From: Anaerocolumna sp. AGMB13020
GTDB taxonomy: Bacteria > Bacillota > Clostridia > Lachnospirales > Lachnospiraceae
Direction: 5' to 3'
Length of the DNA: 64,000 nucleotides
Assembly (NCBI RefSeq): GCF_033100115.1
Contig: NZ_CP136910.1
Span: 1,302,001 to 1,366,000, forward strand
How positions within the stretch are numbered: the first letter of the stretch is position 1; each line of letters begins with the position of its first letter. Positions 17,042-25,150 of this stretch are shown piece after piece. The translations under genes were made by a program, and so were the position numbers. The notes under the pieces are model-generated. The model saw nothing but the letters and a program-made list of their open reading frames with translations. It made no database searches and was not told the origin of the DNA.

Positions 17042-17778
17042 ATATAGTCCTCCGTTCTGAAAAATAAGCGGCAGCCGAGTATCAGCAGCAGGGAAAGCAA
17101 GGCGGCACCAAGAAACACCGGCCAGAAAAACTCTAAGCTGTTATCACAGGAAATAGTAAAAAAAGCTTCGTTTAACCATTTTACCGGAGACAGCTTTGTA
17201 ATAAATGCGAGAGTACTTCCCATCCCGTCAAGGGAAAAGAATGAGCCTCCCAAAAAACAAAGCAGACTGATCAGTGTACTGAGTAAGGAACTGGTGGTCT
17301 CTTCACAATGAAAGATACAACAGAAAAAGGCACCCAAGGACACTGACGTAAACTCCACCGGAGCCATTAATAAGAGAAAAAATACCGGATTGCTTCCCAG
17401 GCTGACCTGAAAGAGAGGGCACACTACCAGGAGCAGGAGCAAATGCAAGCTGTAATTAAACAGAAACGAGGACAGAATCTTCGAAAAATAAATCTGGAAG
17501 CTTCCTCCCGGAGAGTAAATTATGCGAAGGTTTGGACGTTTTATGTCACGCTCCATAAAACAATTGGATGCTGTCATGGCACCATTTAGCATACCATAAA
17601 CCAACAGGGATACTGTGTAATACTGATAGGCATCTTTACTGTCCGCATAAATACCTCCACACAAGTATCCCATAATCAGGATCAAAAGTACCGAAAATAC
17701 CGTATTATACCCAACCAGTACGGGATTTTTAAATAAATTCTGCAAATCCATTTTTAAGACGGTTAGAAAGTTATGCAT
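17038..17778 (-). CDS. ABC-2 type exporter permease
   Basis: 246 residues with six predicted membrane helices (about 22-40, 52-72, 98-125, 135-160, 165-185, 220-240) and no large extracellular loop. It is the second membrane subunit of the exporter. GAGAGAGGAGAACAAGA-ATG gives a strong start 15 bases after the ATPase stop, and the 3' end overlaps the next permease by 4 bases. Homologous permeases of this short type belong to ABC-2 (DrrB/NodJ-like) families. Confidence 0.8.
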   Translation of the reverse strand: MHNFLTVLKMDLQNLFKNPVLVGYNTVFSVLLILIMGYLCGGIYADSKDAYQYYTVSLLVYGMLNGAMTASNCFMERDIKRPNLRIIYSPGGSFQIYFSKILSSFLFNYSLHLLLLLVVCPLFQVSLGSNPVFFLLLMAPVEFTSVSLGAFFCCIFHCEETTSSLLSTLISLLCFLGGSFFSLDGMGSTLAFITKLSPVKWLNEAFFTISCDNSLEFFWPVFLGAALLSLLLILGCRLFFRTEDYI

Positions 17779-17793
17779 TCTTGTTCTCCTCTC

Positions 17794-18732
17794 TCAATCC
17801 CGAAGTTTTCGGCCTGTCAGCTTTAAGAAAACCATCTCAAGACTGGCTGCTTCACTTGAAATATTTCGTATTTTTTCACCTCGATCACTTAAAAGAGAGA
17901 TAATTCTATCAAGATTCTCAATTCCCTTCAGTGAGGTAATTTCGATGGTGTTACCCTCAATTTTTACGTTTTTCACACCTTCAATTGTAAAAAATTCATC
18001 ATGTCCGGTTATACCATTTTCCTCAACTTCAATGGTATAACGTTTTTCGTTTTCAATCTCTTCCTTCAGACTTTCTTTGGTACCTTCAGCAATAATTGCA
18101 CCATGATCCATGATAATGATACGGGAGGATATTGCTTCCACCTCTTCCATATAATGTGTGGTGTAAATAACTGTCATGCCCTGAGCCTGAAGTTCTTTAA
18201 TGGAAGAAAGAATGTGGTTACGGCTTTGGGGATCAATCCCTACCGTCGGTTCATCCATGATGACAAGTTCCGGATGATGTGCTATGGCACAGGCGATATT
18301 AAGCCGTCTCTTCATGCCTCCTGAGAAAGTTTTCACCTTATCCTTTCTGCGTTCCTTAAGCCCTGCAAAATCAAGGGCTTCCTCAACTGCTGCTTTGAGC
18401 TTATTACCAGAAAGCCCGTAGAGAGATGCAAAGAAGCTTAAATTTCGCTCCGCACTTAATTCTTCGTATAAAGCGATTTCCTGGGGAACAATACCTATGG
18501 ACTGTTTATAGCTGCGAAGCACTTTACTGATTGGAGCATCCTTAAAATATATGCTGCCTTCGTCACTTCCCAATGCCGCAGTAAGAATGTTAATGGTTGT
18601 ACTTTTACCCGCACCATTAGGACCAAGAATACAGAGCACCTCACCTTTGTGAACCTCAAAGTTGATTCCTTTCAGGACATTATTTTCTTTAAAGTTTTTT
18701 TTCAGATTTCTGACTGACATTATGTTTTTCAT
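17794..18732 (-). CDS. ABC exporter ATP-binding protein
   Basis: 312 residues. A full nucleotide-binding domain is visible: Walker A GPNGAGKST (about 38-46), Q-loop GIVPQEIALY, signature FSGGMKRRLNIA, Walker B LVIMDEPTVGID, and the H-loop histidine in YTTHYMEE. A C-terminal extension of about 90 residues, typical of DrrA/CcmA-type ATPases, follows. It is the first gene of an operon with two permeases and probably powers drug or lipid export. An 18-base palindrome lies directly in front of the ribosome-binding site (AAAGGAGATGACTCA-ATG). Confidence 0.92.
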   Translation of the reverse strand: MKNIMSVRNLKKNFKENNVLKGINFEVHKGEVLCILGPNGAGKSTTINILTAALGSDEGSIYFKDAPISKVLRSYKQSIGIVPQEIALYEELSAERNLSFFASLYGLSGNKLKAAVEEALDFAGLKERRKDKVKTFSGGMKRRLNIACAIAHHPELVIMDEPTVGIDPQSRNHILSSIKELQAQGMTVIYTTHYMEEVEAISSRIIIMDHGAIIAEGTKESLKEEIENEKRYTIEVEENGITGHDEFFTIEGVKNVKIEGNTIEITSLKGIENLDRIISLLSDRGEKIRNISSEAASLEMVFLKLTGRKLRD

Positions 18733-18752
18733 TGAGTCATCTCCTTTATTTT

Positions 18753-18770
18753 TATCCTAAAGTTAGGATA
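18753..18770. promoter_or_regulatory. Palindromic operator candidate of the ABC exporter operon
   Basis: TATCCTAA (18753-18760) and TTAGGATA (18763-18770) are perfect 8-base arms around a 2-base centre. They lie 21-38 bases upstream of the ATPase start. The spacing and symmetry fit a dimeric repressor or activator site. Confidence 0.45.
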
Positions 18771-18785
18771 CCGGATTTAAGGAAT

Positions 18786-18828
18786 AAAAAAATCAACCCT
18801 TCGGTTGATTTTTGTGGTTGATTTTTTT
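18786..18828. terminator. Hairpin with tandem GGTTGATTTTT tails
   Basis: AAAAATCAACC (18788-18798) pairs with GGTTGATTTTT (18803-18813) around a CTTC loop. A second GTGGTTGATTTTTTT follows immediately, so the 5' arm can pair with either copy. It may be a bidirectional terminator. On the minus strand it lies just upstream of the ABC operon and could act as an attenuator. Confidence 0.45.
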
Positions 18829-19298
18829 AAGCCTGTACTAAATAAATCCCTTATATTATATTCTAATTCTCTATTAGCTAATTATAAGCTGTTATCTGTT
18901 CCTGCATAATTGGTCGTCTTCACCTAATATCTAAATCATAGACTCTATTTAAATCAGACAAATACTTATCTCATGCCTGTAACTCAATGGTTCTCTCATA
19001 TCCCTTTTCATTAAGAGAAACCTTCGGTACCTTGCTGTAAATCATGTATCTTCCACAAACTCAGGAAGCAGCTTCTCATTATTATCCGCCCTTTTCTATC
19101 ATTATTCTACCATATTTGATCAGAACTAAATTGGTCTATTGTAGCAAATCCTCAAAATTCGTTGCTGTTCTTGAAACCTTCTTTCACAGGCAGTAACTTT
19201 GTATTCTTAGCCAAAAACATTTCTATCCTATTACAATTAGTTTAACTAATAACTTTTCAATGACTATGTTTTCTTTATCAAAATGTAATAAATTGTAA
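18829..19298. other. Intergenic region with a possible degraded gene fragment
   Basis: About 470 AT-rich bases with no intact gene. On the minus strand, around 19090-18970, two short frames read like coding sequence when joined across a frameshift: one ends ...NNEKLLPEFVEDT-stop, the next contains YSKVPKVSLNEKGYERTIELQA-stop. This suggests a gene remnant, but I do not recognise the family. A 22-codon minus-strand frame starting MFLAKNTKLLPVKEG lies near 19220-19150. Confidence 0.25.
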
Positions 19299-19327
19299 TT
19301 GACATCCAAATGGATGGATGCTATAAT
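19299..19327 (+). promoter_or_regulatory. Consensus sigma-A promoter of the CDP-alcohol transferase/TetR operon
   Basis: TTGACA (19299-19304), a spacer of exactly 17 bases and TATAAT (19322-19327), a perfect match to the consensus. Two palindromes overlap it, so it is probably strong but repressed. Confidence 0.85.
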
Positions 19328-19343
19328 TTAATCATGATTAAAT
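19303..19343. promoter_or_regulatory. Two operator-like palindromes on the promoter
   Basis: CATCCA-AA-TGGATG (19303-19316) lies in the promoter spacer and overlaps the -35 box. ATTTAATCATGATTAAAT (19326-19343) is a perfect 18-base palindrome from the -10 box across the likely transcription start. The TetR-family gene in the same operon is the natural candidate to bind one of them. Confidence 0.55.
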
Positions 19344-19368
19344 CACAGTTAAACTCGGAGGTATCCTA

Positions 19369-19932
19369 TTGAAGTTATTGCCAAATGCAATCTCGTTTTC
19401 CAGAATCGCGTTATCCCTGCTCATGTTACTGATAACACCAGCCTCCGCTTTGTTTTTGATAATTTATCTCCTCTGCGGATTAAGTGACATCGCAGACGGA
19501 TACATTGCACGCCATTACCGTATGCAAACCAATTTCGGTGCCAAACTGGACAGTCTTGCCGATTTTATTTTTTGGATCATTGTTTTTTATATATTGATAT
19601 TTCGCACGAATTTTGCAATTGACCTGTTCATTTTAAGCATTTCACTCATTGTTGCTGCCGTCAGATTGATTAATTTTATTATTACACGGAATAAATTTAA
19701 ACAGTGGGCAATGATGCATACACTCGGAAATAAGCTTACCGGCTTGGTTCTGTTTCTTGTGTTTCCCCTTTGGGTCTATTTTGGCGTCGTTCCCTATGTG
19801 CTTGCAATAATACCCCTCCTCTCCTCCCTGGAAGAAGGAATAATCCTATTAACCACAGAGTCTTATGATGTAAATAGAAAAAGTATCTATCAGTCAAAAG
19901 AGAACGCTGACATAATTCGAAACCTTAAATAA
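19369..19932 (+). CDS. CDP-alcohol phosphatidyltransferase family protein (first copy)
   Basis: 187 residues, a membrane enzyme with about six helices. The active-site signature is complete: SDIADGYIAR, eight residues, G, three residues, D, three residues, D (residues about 40-67). The family moves a phosphatidyl group from CDP-diacylglycerol, or a similar CDP-alcohol, to an alcohol such as glycerol phosphate, inositol phosphate or serine. The start is TTG at 19369, 7 bases after CGGAGG; no ATG fits. It is the first gene of an operon with TetR, two flavodoxin-like proteins and a second family member. The acceptor cannot be read from sequence. Confidence 0.85.
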   Translation: MKLLPNAISFSRIALSLLMLLITPASALFLIIYLLCGLSDIADGYIARHYRMQTNFGAKLDSLADFIFWIIVFYILIFRTNFAIDLFILSISLIVAAVRLINFIITRNKFKQWAMMHTLGNKLTGLVLFLVFPLWVYFGVVPYVLAIIPLLSSLEEGIILLTTESYDVNRKSIYQSKENADIIRNLK

Positions 19933-19961
19933 AAATACTTATAGGAAAGAAGGAACGTAAA

Positions 19962-20567
19962 ATGAATGAAAATGCAGGTGCAAAAGAGCGGATTATGGAG
20001 GTAGTGGTAAAGCTTTTACAAGAACAAAAGGACATAGACAAGATAACCAACAGACAAATTGCTGAAATGGCCGGTGTGAACAGCGCGCTGATCAATTATT
20101 ATTATCAGTCAAAAGAAAATCTTGTTAACATTGCCGTTGGCTACTGTATGGAGGATATAGCAGAGACTATTCTTAAAAAGTCAACGGATGAAAAGCATCC
20201 GGTTTACCGGGTCAAAAATCTGGTAAAAGCCATCTCCGGATTCGCTTTCAGTAATTACACCTTTGCAGAAATTGCTTTTTCCTCGGAATTAAAACATGGG
20301 AGTATTAATACCATTCAAATTATTATTCCATTACTAAAAGAGATCTTCGGAGATAAAAAGACTGATACCGAGTTAAAATTAATGGCATTTCAACTTATCA
20401 TTCCGATGCAGGTCATGTTTTTAAATGCCACTGAATACGCTAATTATTTATATTATGATATTTGGGATACCAATTCCAGAAATGAATTACTGGATAAGTT
20501 AGTGAATAACATCTTTGATAATTCCTACGAAGATTTGGTATTAAAGCAAGAATTGACATTGAAGTAA
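19962..20567 (+). CDS. TetR/AcrR-family transcriptional regulator
   Basis: 201 residues. The N-terminal TetR helix-turn-helix is clear: ITNRQIAEMAGVNSALINYYYQSKENL (about residues 26-52). A divergent ligand-binding domain follows. It probably represses its own operon through the palindromes over the promoter at 19299-19343. The stop codon is the first unit of an 18-base tandem repeat: the repeat reads on in frame as LKYALA units for 54 further codons, and only a TAT-to-TAA change in unit one ends the protein here. The present 201-residue length is normal for the family, so the stop is probably the true end or has restored it. Confidence 0.88.
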   Translation: MNENAGAKERIMEVVVKLLQEQKDIDKITNRQIAEMAGVNSALINYYYQSKENLVNIAVGYCMEDIAETILKKSTDEKHPVYRVKNLVKAISGFAFSNYTFAEIAFSSELKHGSINTIQIIIPLLKEIFGDKKTDTELKLMAFQLIIPMQVMFLNATEYANYLYYDIWDTNSRNELLDKLVNNIFDNSYEDLVLKQELTLK

Positions 20568-20720
20568 GCTTTGGCGTTGAAGTATGCTTTGGCATTGAAA
20601 TATGCTTTAGCATTGAAGTATGCTTTAGAATTGAAGTATGCTTTGGCATTGAAATATGCTTTAGCATTGAAGTATGCTTTAACATTGAAGTATGCTTTGG
20701 CATTGAAATATGCTTTAGCA
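20559..20720. repeat. 18-bp minisatellite, nine copies
   Basis: Nine exact-length 18-base units (consensus TTGAAGTATGCTTTGGCA) start on the last two codons of the TetR gene. A higher-order 54-base pattern is visible (variants recur every third unit). In the TetR frame each unit encodes Leu-Lys-Tyr-Ala-Leu-Ala. The opposite strand is also open. There are no spacers, so it is not a CRISPR array. Confidence 0.95.
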
Positions 20721-20819
20721 CAGGCTTGACTGCAGCGACACTTGTAATTTATAAAGACTTATTTATACTGCCAGGATAATGAACCATGTTAGTTATGATA
20801 GAGATGCACCTGCACTCTA

Positions 20820-20851
20820 TATGCTCCTCAAAAACGAGCATACTTATGCTC
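20820..20851. other. Triple TATGCTC hairpin element before flavodoxin gene
   Basis: TATGCTC (20820-20826), GAGCATA (20836-20842) and TATGCTC again (20845-20851). The middle copy can pair with either flank, giving two alternative hairpins 58-89 bases before the flavodoxin start. No T-tract. Confidence 0.35.
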
Positions 20852-20908
20852 ATTCTAAGCTTTTTCATCAAACTTTGTACCGCCCTGAGCGGAGAATTGG
20901 AGGAAATA

Positions 20909-21328
20909 ATGAAAATTGAAGTGAGGTATTTTACGAAAACAGGTCATACGAAGAAACTTGCAGAAGGTATTGCAAAAGAATTAGGCATTGCTGCAAAATC
21001 TATTTCGGAACCGGTGGAGGGGAATGTTGAGGTATTATTTTTAGGTGAGGGCTTATACAGCTTTGATATAGATCCGGAAATGAAAGCCTTTATTAAGACC
21101 TTAAACCCTTCAACCGTTAAAGAAGTCGTTGTCTTTAGTTCCGGTTCCTTTGGAAACGCATATGCTCCCATGAAGAGAGAACTGTCTGCACAAGGACTAA
21201 AGGTGTCCTCCCAGGAATTTCACTGTAAAGGCGCCTTGGGATTTATGCACAAGAACCGCCCCAACGATAAGGATGTGAACAATGCAGCTGTATTTGCCAA
21301 AACAATATCCGGAAAATTAGGAGCTTAA
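20909..21328 (+). CDS. Short flavodoxin-like protein
   Basis: 139 residues from the ATG at 20909, which follows TTGGAGGAAATA; upstream in-frame ATGs lack a ribosome-binding site. The flavodoxin fold is indicated by the phosphate loop KTGHTKKLAEGIA near the N-terminus, the LFLGEGLYSFDID segment and VVFSSGSFGNAY. It should bind FMN and carry electrons or act as a small NAD(P)H-dependent FMN protein. It is followed after 4 bases by a second, membrane-anchored flavodoxin-like gene. Redox partners are not known; the pairing inside a lipid-head-group operon is unusual. Confidence 0.75.
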   Translation: MKIEVRYFTKTGHTKKLAEGIAKELGIAAKSISEPVEGNVEVLFLGEGLYSFDIDPEMKAFIKTLNPSTVKEVVVFSSGSFGNAYAPMKRELSAQGLKVSSQEFHCKGALGFMHKNRPNDKDVNNAAVFAKTISGKLGA

Positions 21329-21332
21329 TTTT

Positions 21333-21908
21333 ATGGGTGATGTGAAAAAGAAAAAACTTAAGAAAGCTGCCTTTGTAATAGTGGTATCTATCGTAATTAT
21401 TGGTTTAGGAAGTTTAGCCGGTATACAGTATGTTACAAGTGCAGGTAATGTAAAACATAAAAGTAACGAAACCCTACTGTCCTCCCAGGGTAGCAGCCAA
21501 TCCGCATTTGTAATCTACCAGCCAGGCCGGTCAGAGTTCGCCAAAGACATAGCTTATAATCTTGCAAAAGGTTTAAATGATTCCGGATACGAAGTAACCA
21601 TAAATTATCCTGGGGAATTTTTACCTTCTGATTTGGGAAATTATGATATCATTGTACTGGGAACCACTGTTTACAACGGTAAATTTTCACCGGTACTTGG
21701 TGACTATGTATCGGGTATTAAAAATATTGACAATAGTAAGGTTTTGATCTATTCTACTGGCATGATGACTGATAATACCTCGGAATTGGACGGATTAAGC
21801 AAACTTCTGTACCGGAAAGCAGATTACCTGGAGAAATTCTATTCCAATGAACAAGAGACTGAAGTCCAAAGGGCCTATGAGTTCGGCTCTTCATTAGGTG
21901 AACCCTGA
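21333..21908 (+). CDS. Membrane-anchored flavodoxin-like protein
   Basis: 191 residues. A basic N-terminus and one hydrophobic helix (about 10-32) suggest a signal anchor. After a short linker comes a flavodoxin-like domain (FVIYQPGRSEFAKDIAYNLAKGL, DIIVLGTTVYNGKFSP, VLIYSTGMMTD). The phosphate loop is modified (PGRSEFA instead of TGNTE), so FMN binding is plausible but not certain. If the anchor is oriented in the usual way, the domain is outside the membrane. The stop overlaps the start of the next gene (TGATG), so they are translationally coupled. Confidence 0.7.
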   Translation: MGDVKKKKLKKAAFVIVVSIVIIGLGSLAGIQYVTSAGNVKHKSNETLLSSQGSSQSAFVIYQPGRSEFAKDIAYNLAKGLNDSGYEVTINYPGEFLPSDLGNYDIIVLGTTVYNGKFSPVLGDYVSGIKNIDNSKVLIYSTGMMTDNTSELDGLSKLLYRKADYLEKFYSNEQETEVQRAYEFGSSLGEP

Positions 21909-22516
21909 TGAAGGGCTTCATGAAGAAATATGGTGCCAATGCTCTTACGGTGTTGCGAGTACTGTGTACGCCTCTAATACTATTTGTCACAAATAAACTG
22001 TTGAGCGGAATTCACACCCAGGTGGTAGAAGTTTTTATACTTTTTGCCTTTTTATATTTTGTTATATGCTCCAGTGATTACTTTGATGGAAAAATCGCAA
22101 GAAAATATGGTATTGTGTCCCGATTCGGTGCTATACTTGATTTGGCTGCAGATTTTTCCTTTGTAGTGTTCATGCACATTGTTATGATACTGCATGGGAT
22201 AATTCCAGCCTGGTTTATGATTGTAATTATAGACCGTTTTTTCAATTTCATTATTACCTCTAAGATTGAAAACGATTGGGCGGGCCAGAGCTTTCATCCA
22301 AGATTTGATAACCTTGGTAAATATATATCAGCCGTTATGTATATTATGCCGTTTATCATGGGCGTCGATTACTGCTTTTTCGGTCATGAATTATTTATTA
22401 CCAATGGATTGGTATACGGCATTGCCGGAATATCCGTCATCACTTCCTATTCAAGAATAAGAAATATAAAATCAGCAATTGCCCCAAAGGCTAACGATGT
22501 AAATAAAAGTTTGTAA
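21908..22516 (+). CDS. CDP-alcohol phosphatidyltransferase family protein (second copy)
   Basis: 202 residues with several membrane helices and the full signature SSDYFDGKIAR, eight residues, G, three residues, D, three residues, D (about 57-87). It is distinct in sequence from the first copy in the same operon, so the two probably use different alcohol acceptors or act in sequence. Translation is coupled to the flavodoxin-like gene. Known relatives make phosphatidylglycerol phosphate, phosphatidylserine or inositol lipids. Confidence 0.85.
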   Translation: MKGFMKKYGANALTVLRVLCTPLILFVTNKLLSGIHTQVVEVFILFAFLYFVICSSDYFDGKIARKYGIVSRFGAILDLAADFSFVVFMHIVMILHGIIPAWFMIVIIDRFFNFIITSKIENDWAGQSFHPRFDNLGKYISAVMYIMPFIMGVDYCFFGHELFITNGLVYGIAGISVITSYSRIRNIKSAIAPKANDVNKSL

Positions 22517-22597
22517 TAGATACAAAACAGCTGCGGGAAAACCTGGCACGTAGTTCTCAAGGGGGAGAATCGTTAGAAAGGAAACCTATATTATCTG

Positions 22598-23767
22598 ATG
22601 AACCACTATTCACTGTTAACGAATTATATTACACTCTTTTTAAGCCTCTTTGTATCTTTACATATTTACATAAAGTACATAGGAAAGCTTGAATTAAAAA
22701 GTAATCCCCCCTTTGAAGCGGCTGCTTATGTTATCTTAATCTTATTAGGTACAATCCCTTTGTTATTCCATACGAATTCTTCACGTTTTCTAAAACTAAT
22801 CCTTTTGCTATTTATTGTTATAACCACTATTCGTAATCATGCCCCGTTGCCCCTGTTAAATGGACTGGGTATCATATATACTATTTCAATTCCTTTTGAC
22901 TGGTTTTCTTCATATTTAGGCTGGTTATATATTCCCTTGCTCAGCATTACAGTAATGGTTTACGTATTTGTGTCCATCTTGCTAATAGATAATAACATCT
23001 CGACCCTGATTAAATTCTTATTCCTTTCCGCTTTTATCCTTGAAATCATAATCCTTATGAATCTAAAATTTACGTCAGCCGGAATGTATAGACCCAAAGA
23101 AGGTTTTATCGCAGAAATCTTTGTATTGTTTAATATTCTGGAGGCTCTTTTATATGAAGCGTACATAAAACTACGAAAAAAAGATGCTCTTATTCTTTTT
23201 CTTAATCAAAAAAAGCTGGTATTAGCTAAAATATACACTACAAAGGAAGAGGAATTAAACAGCCAGACCATTTACAGTTATATCACTCAGCATATGAAAG
23301 AAAATGAAGACGCAGCCCATATACTTCATTATATTCAGCTAATTGATATCTCCTGGAAAGTCTTTATTAATTATGCAAATAAGATCAGCCGCAAGCATAA
23401 TGTTAATCTCTCCTTTGAAATTGGGGATAGAGATTACCATATACTAAATCAGATGGTCCTGACTTCTTTGATGTATACGGTAGAATATCTGAACAGGGAT
23501 TCTCAGAATCAATATACGAATTACGGAAAGATTACATTAGACGAGCATGAAGGAATTATAGCAATTAATGGGTCTGTAAACTGTAATTGTAATCAGGTCT
23601 GTTATTCCGTGGAAAGTGAAGTAGATGTTTATATGAATGACTATGTTAAGCTTGTCGGTGCCACTCTGAAGAAATACACAGATAATGGGAAAGCCTTTAT
23701 CCTTTTTACCATACCTATAAGCGGGCTGAATACATTAGACCGTAATATCCTAAGGACATCACCTTAA
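22598..23767 (+). CDS. Unrecognised multi-pass membrane protein with kinase-like cytoplasmic part
   Basis: 389 residues. The first 190 form about six or seven membrane helices. A charged helix follows (about 195-250). The last 140 residues form a soluble domain with strands and helices (YSYITQHMKE, LIDISWKVFINYANKISRKHNVNLSFEIG, LNQMVLTSLMYTVEYLN) that recalls the layout of AgrC/ComD-like sensor kinases. I see no clear phosphorylated His, N-box or G-box, so if it derives from a histidine kinase it is degenerate. An odd CNCNQVC cysteine cluster is near residue 333. A GAAAGG lies 14 bases before the ATG. No partner response regulator is adjacent. Confidence 0.5.
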   Translation: MNHYSLLTNYITLFLSLFVSLHIYIKYIGKLELKSNPPFEAAAYVILILLGTIPLLFHTNSSRFLKLILLLFIVITTIRNHAPLPLLNGLGIIYTISIPFDWFSSYLGWLYIPLLSITVMVYVFVSILLIDNNISTLIKFLFLSAFILEIIILMNLKFTSAGMYRPKEGFIAEIFVLFNILEALLYEAYIKLRKKDALILFLNQKKLVLAKIYTTKEEELNSQTIYSYITQHMKENEDAAHILHYIQLIDISWKVFINYANKISRKHNVNLSFEIGDRDYHILNQMVLTSLMYTVEYLNRDSQNQYTNYGKITLDEHEGIIAINGSVNCNCNQVCYSVESEVDVYMNDYVKLVGATLKKYTDNGKAFILFTIPISGLNTLDRNILRTSP

Positions 23768-23791
23768 TCTCCTTAACAGAATAAAAGTAAA

Positions 23792-23818
23792 TGAAAGCTT
23801 TCCTTAGCAAAGCTTTCA
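23792..23818. other. Inverted repeat after the membrane protein gene
   Basis: TGAAAGCTTT (23792-23801) and AAAGCTTTCA (23809-23818) are perfect arms. No T-tract follows, so it is at best a weak terminator for the plus-strand gene. Confidence 0.4.
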
Positions 23819-23837
23819 GGACTCAGGCCTTCTGTAT

Positions 23838-23882
23838 AAAATAAACAAAGGGCAAGACCGTTATTATCTGGTTCCTGCCCCT
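23838..23882 (-). terminator. Terminator of the PKS cluster
   Basis: On the minus strand GGGCAGGAACC (23880-23870) pairs with GGTCTTGCCC (23859-23850), with small internal mismatches. TTTGTTTATTTTAT follows. It lies directly after the HMG-CoA synthase stop, the last gene of the cluster. Confidence 0.65.
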
Positions 23883-23890
23883 TATCTGAA

Positions 23891-25150
23891 TTATATCCAC
23901 ACATATTCCCTATGAAATTCATTTATCTGGTCCAGGTATAATAACTTCTCTTTTCTGTCCACATTAAAAAGCCCTGGAATCACTTCAAAATCAAGCTTTG
24001 CATTGCGTGTACCAAATTTCACCAAATCGCTTTGTCTTAATAAGCTATTATATAAATCCATAGACAGCTTATACCGGGAATCCAGCTGCTGTTCAATTGC
24101 ATATTTACGCTGAATCCGCTGTCCTTCTTCTGTTACCACACCACTGTAGAATTCTGAACAGCACCCTGAGCCATAAGAAAAGCACCCGATCCGTTTTGGT
24201 GTAGGGAAGTCACCACAATCTATGATACCAAGGAGTGATAAAAATATGGTCGCTCCCATAACATTCCCTACTCTCTGGCAATATTTCATTCCTGGCATTA
24301 CCCTTTCTTTAAAATCCTTTTCAATCTCTGCCGGACTGTATCGTAACAGTTTACGCATCATACTGCGATGGGCACCCTTCACCATACCTCCAAAGGGTGT
24401 ATGATAAGCAAGATAATCAAAGGTATCCTTATAGCTAACCCCCTCTACTCTCTTCTGATACTCAAGAAAGGATTGCTCGCAGCAATCCAAATAGGATAAT
24501 AGAGATAAATCCGAGTTCCCAGCTTCGCTGTCGGGGATGGGGCGGCAGGTATCCATAACTTCAAAGCCATAATACCCGTTAGCGCCGGCATCTATTTGAA
24601 AAACATAAGGTTTTTCACTTACTAATATTGCTGCTGCCCCTGCTCCGGAACTGGGTTCTGCAAAGGACCAGTCAGCTGTTAGTGCTTCCCCTCCGTCCAC
24701 TGCCATAAAGCGGGTGATGTCCGTAGCGATTACTAACGCCTTTGCACCCTTTGAACTTCCTGATAATATGAAATTTATAGCCATCTGAAAGCCTGCTGTT
24801 CCGGAATAACAGGCATTTTTTAGCTCAAACAGGCGGCAATTTCTGTTCAATCCCAGATAATGGTGGATATAGGTACTGATGGATTTACCAAAGTCGATAC
24901 CCGATTCCGTACAGGTAATGACCATTTCAATTCGATTTCTCTCGTCTTCACTTAAGGCATCCACGATGGGTTTCGCTGCATTAACACCATAGGTAATCGG
25001 ATCCTCATAGGGTAATACCACAGTTTTTTCTTCCATCAGCAGGTTTTCAAATCTGGTTGTATCCAGCTTGCGGTATTCGGCTAATTCCTTGACATTAAGA
25101 TAAGCAAGTCCGCTATAAAAATTTATTGCTTCTATTCCGACACTTGTCAT
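23891..25150 (-). CDS. HMG-CoA synthase homologue for polyketide beta-branching
   Basis: 419 residues, a PksG/BaeG/MupH-type 3-hydroxy-3-methylglutaryl synthase. The nucleophile cysteine is C114 in KNACYSGTAG. The catalytic His/Glu context is seen in DYLAYHTPFGGMVKGAHRSM and the conserved SYGSGCCSEF is near the C-terminus. In trans-AT clusters this enzyme adds an acetyl unit from a donor ACP to the beta-keto group of the chain on an acceptor ACP. ECH1 and ECH2 then dehydrate and decarboxylate. It is the last gene of the cluster. A structured 370-base leader with three hairpin repeats precedes it. AGAGGGTAAA-ATG sets the start. A primary-metabolism HMG-CoA synthase is unlikely given the context. 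Confidence 0.92.
   Translation of the reverse strand: MTSVGIEAINFYSGLAYLNVKELAEYRKLDTTRFENLLMEEKTVVLPYEDPITYGVNAAKPIVDALSEDERNRIEMVITCTESGIDFGKSISTYIHHYLGLNRNCRLFELKNACYSGTAGFQMAINFILSGSSKGAKALVIATDITRFMAVDGGEALTADWSFAEPSSGAGAAAILVSEKPYVFQIDAGANGYYGFEVMDTCRPIPDSEAGNSDLSLLSYLDCCEQSFLEYQKRVEGVSYKDTFDYLAYHTPFGGMVKGAHRSMMRKLLRYSPAEIEKDFKERVMPGMKYCQRVGNVMGATIFLSLLGIIDCGDFPTPKRIGCFSYGSGCCSEFYSGVVTEEGQRIQRKYAIEQQLDSRYKLSMDLYNSLLRQSDLVKFGTRNAKLDFEVIPGLFNVDRKEKLLYLDQINEFHREYVWI

Noticed and set aside
20559..20720. Possible CRISPR array
   Set aside because: The units abut directly with no spacers, and no cas genes are present.
20440..20721. Minus-strand frame with MLKHISMPKHTS repeats
   Set aside because: It is the antisense of the 18-base minisatellite and has no ribosome-binding site.
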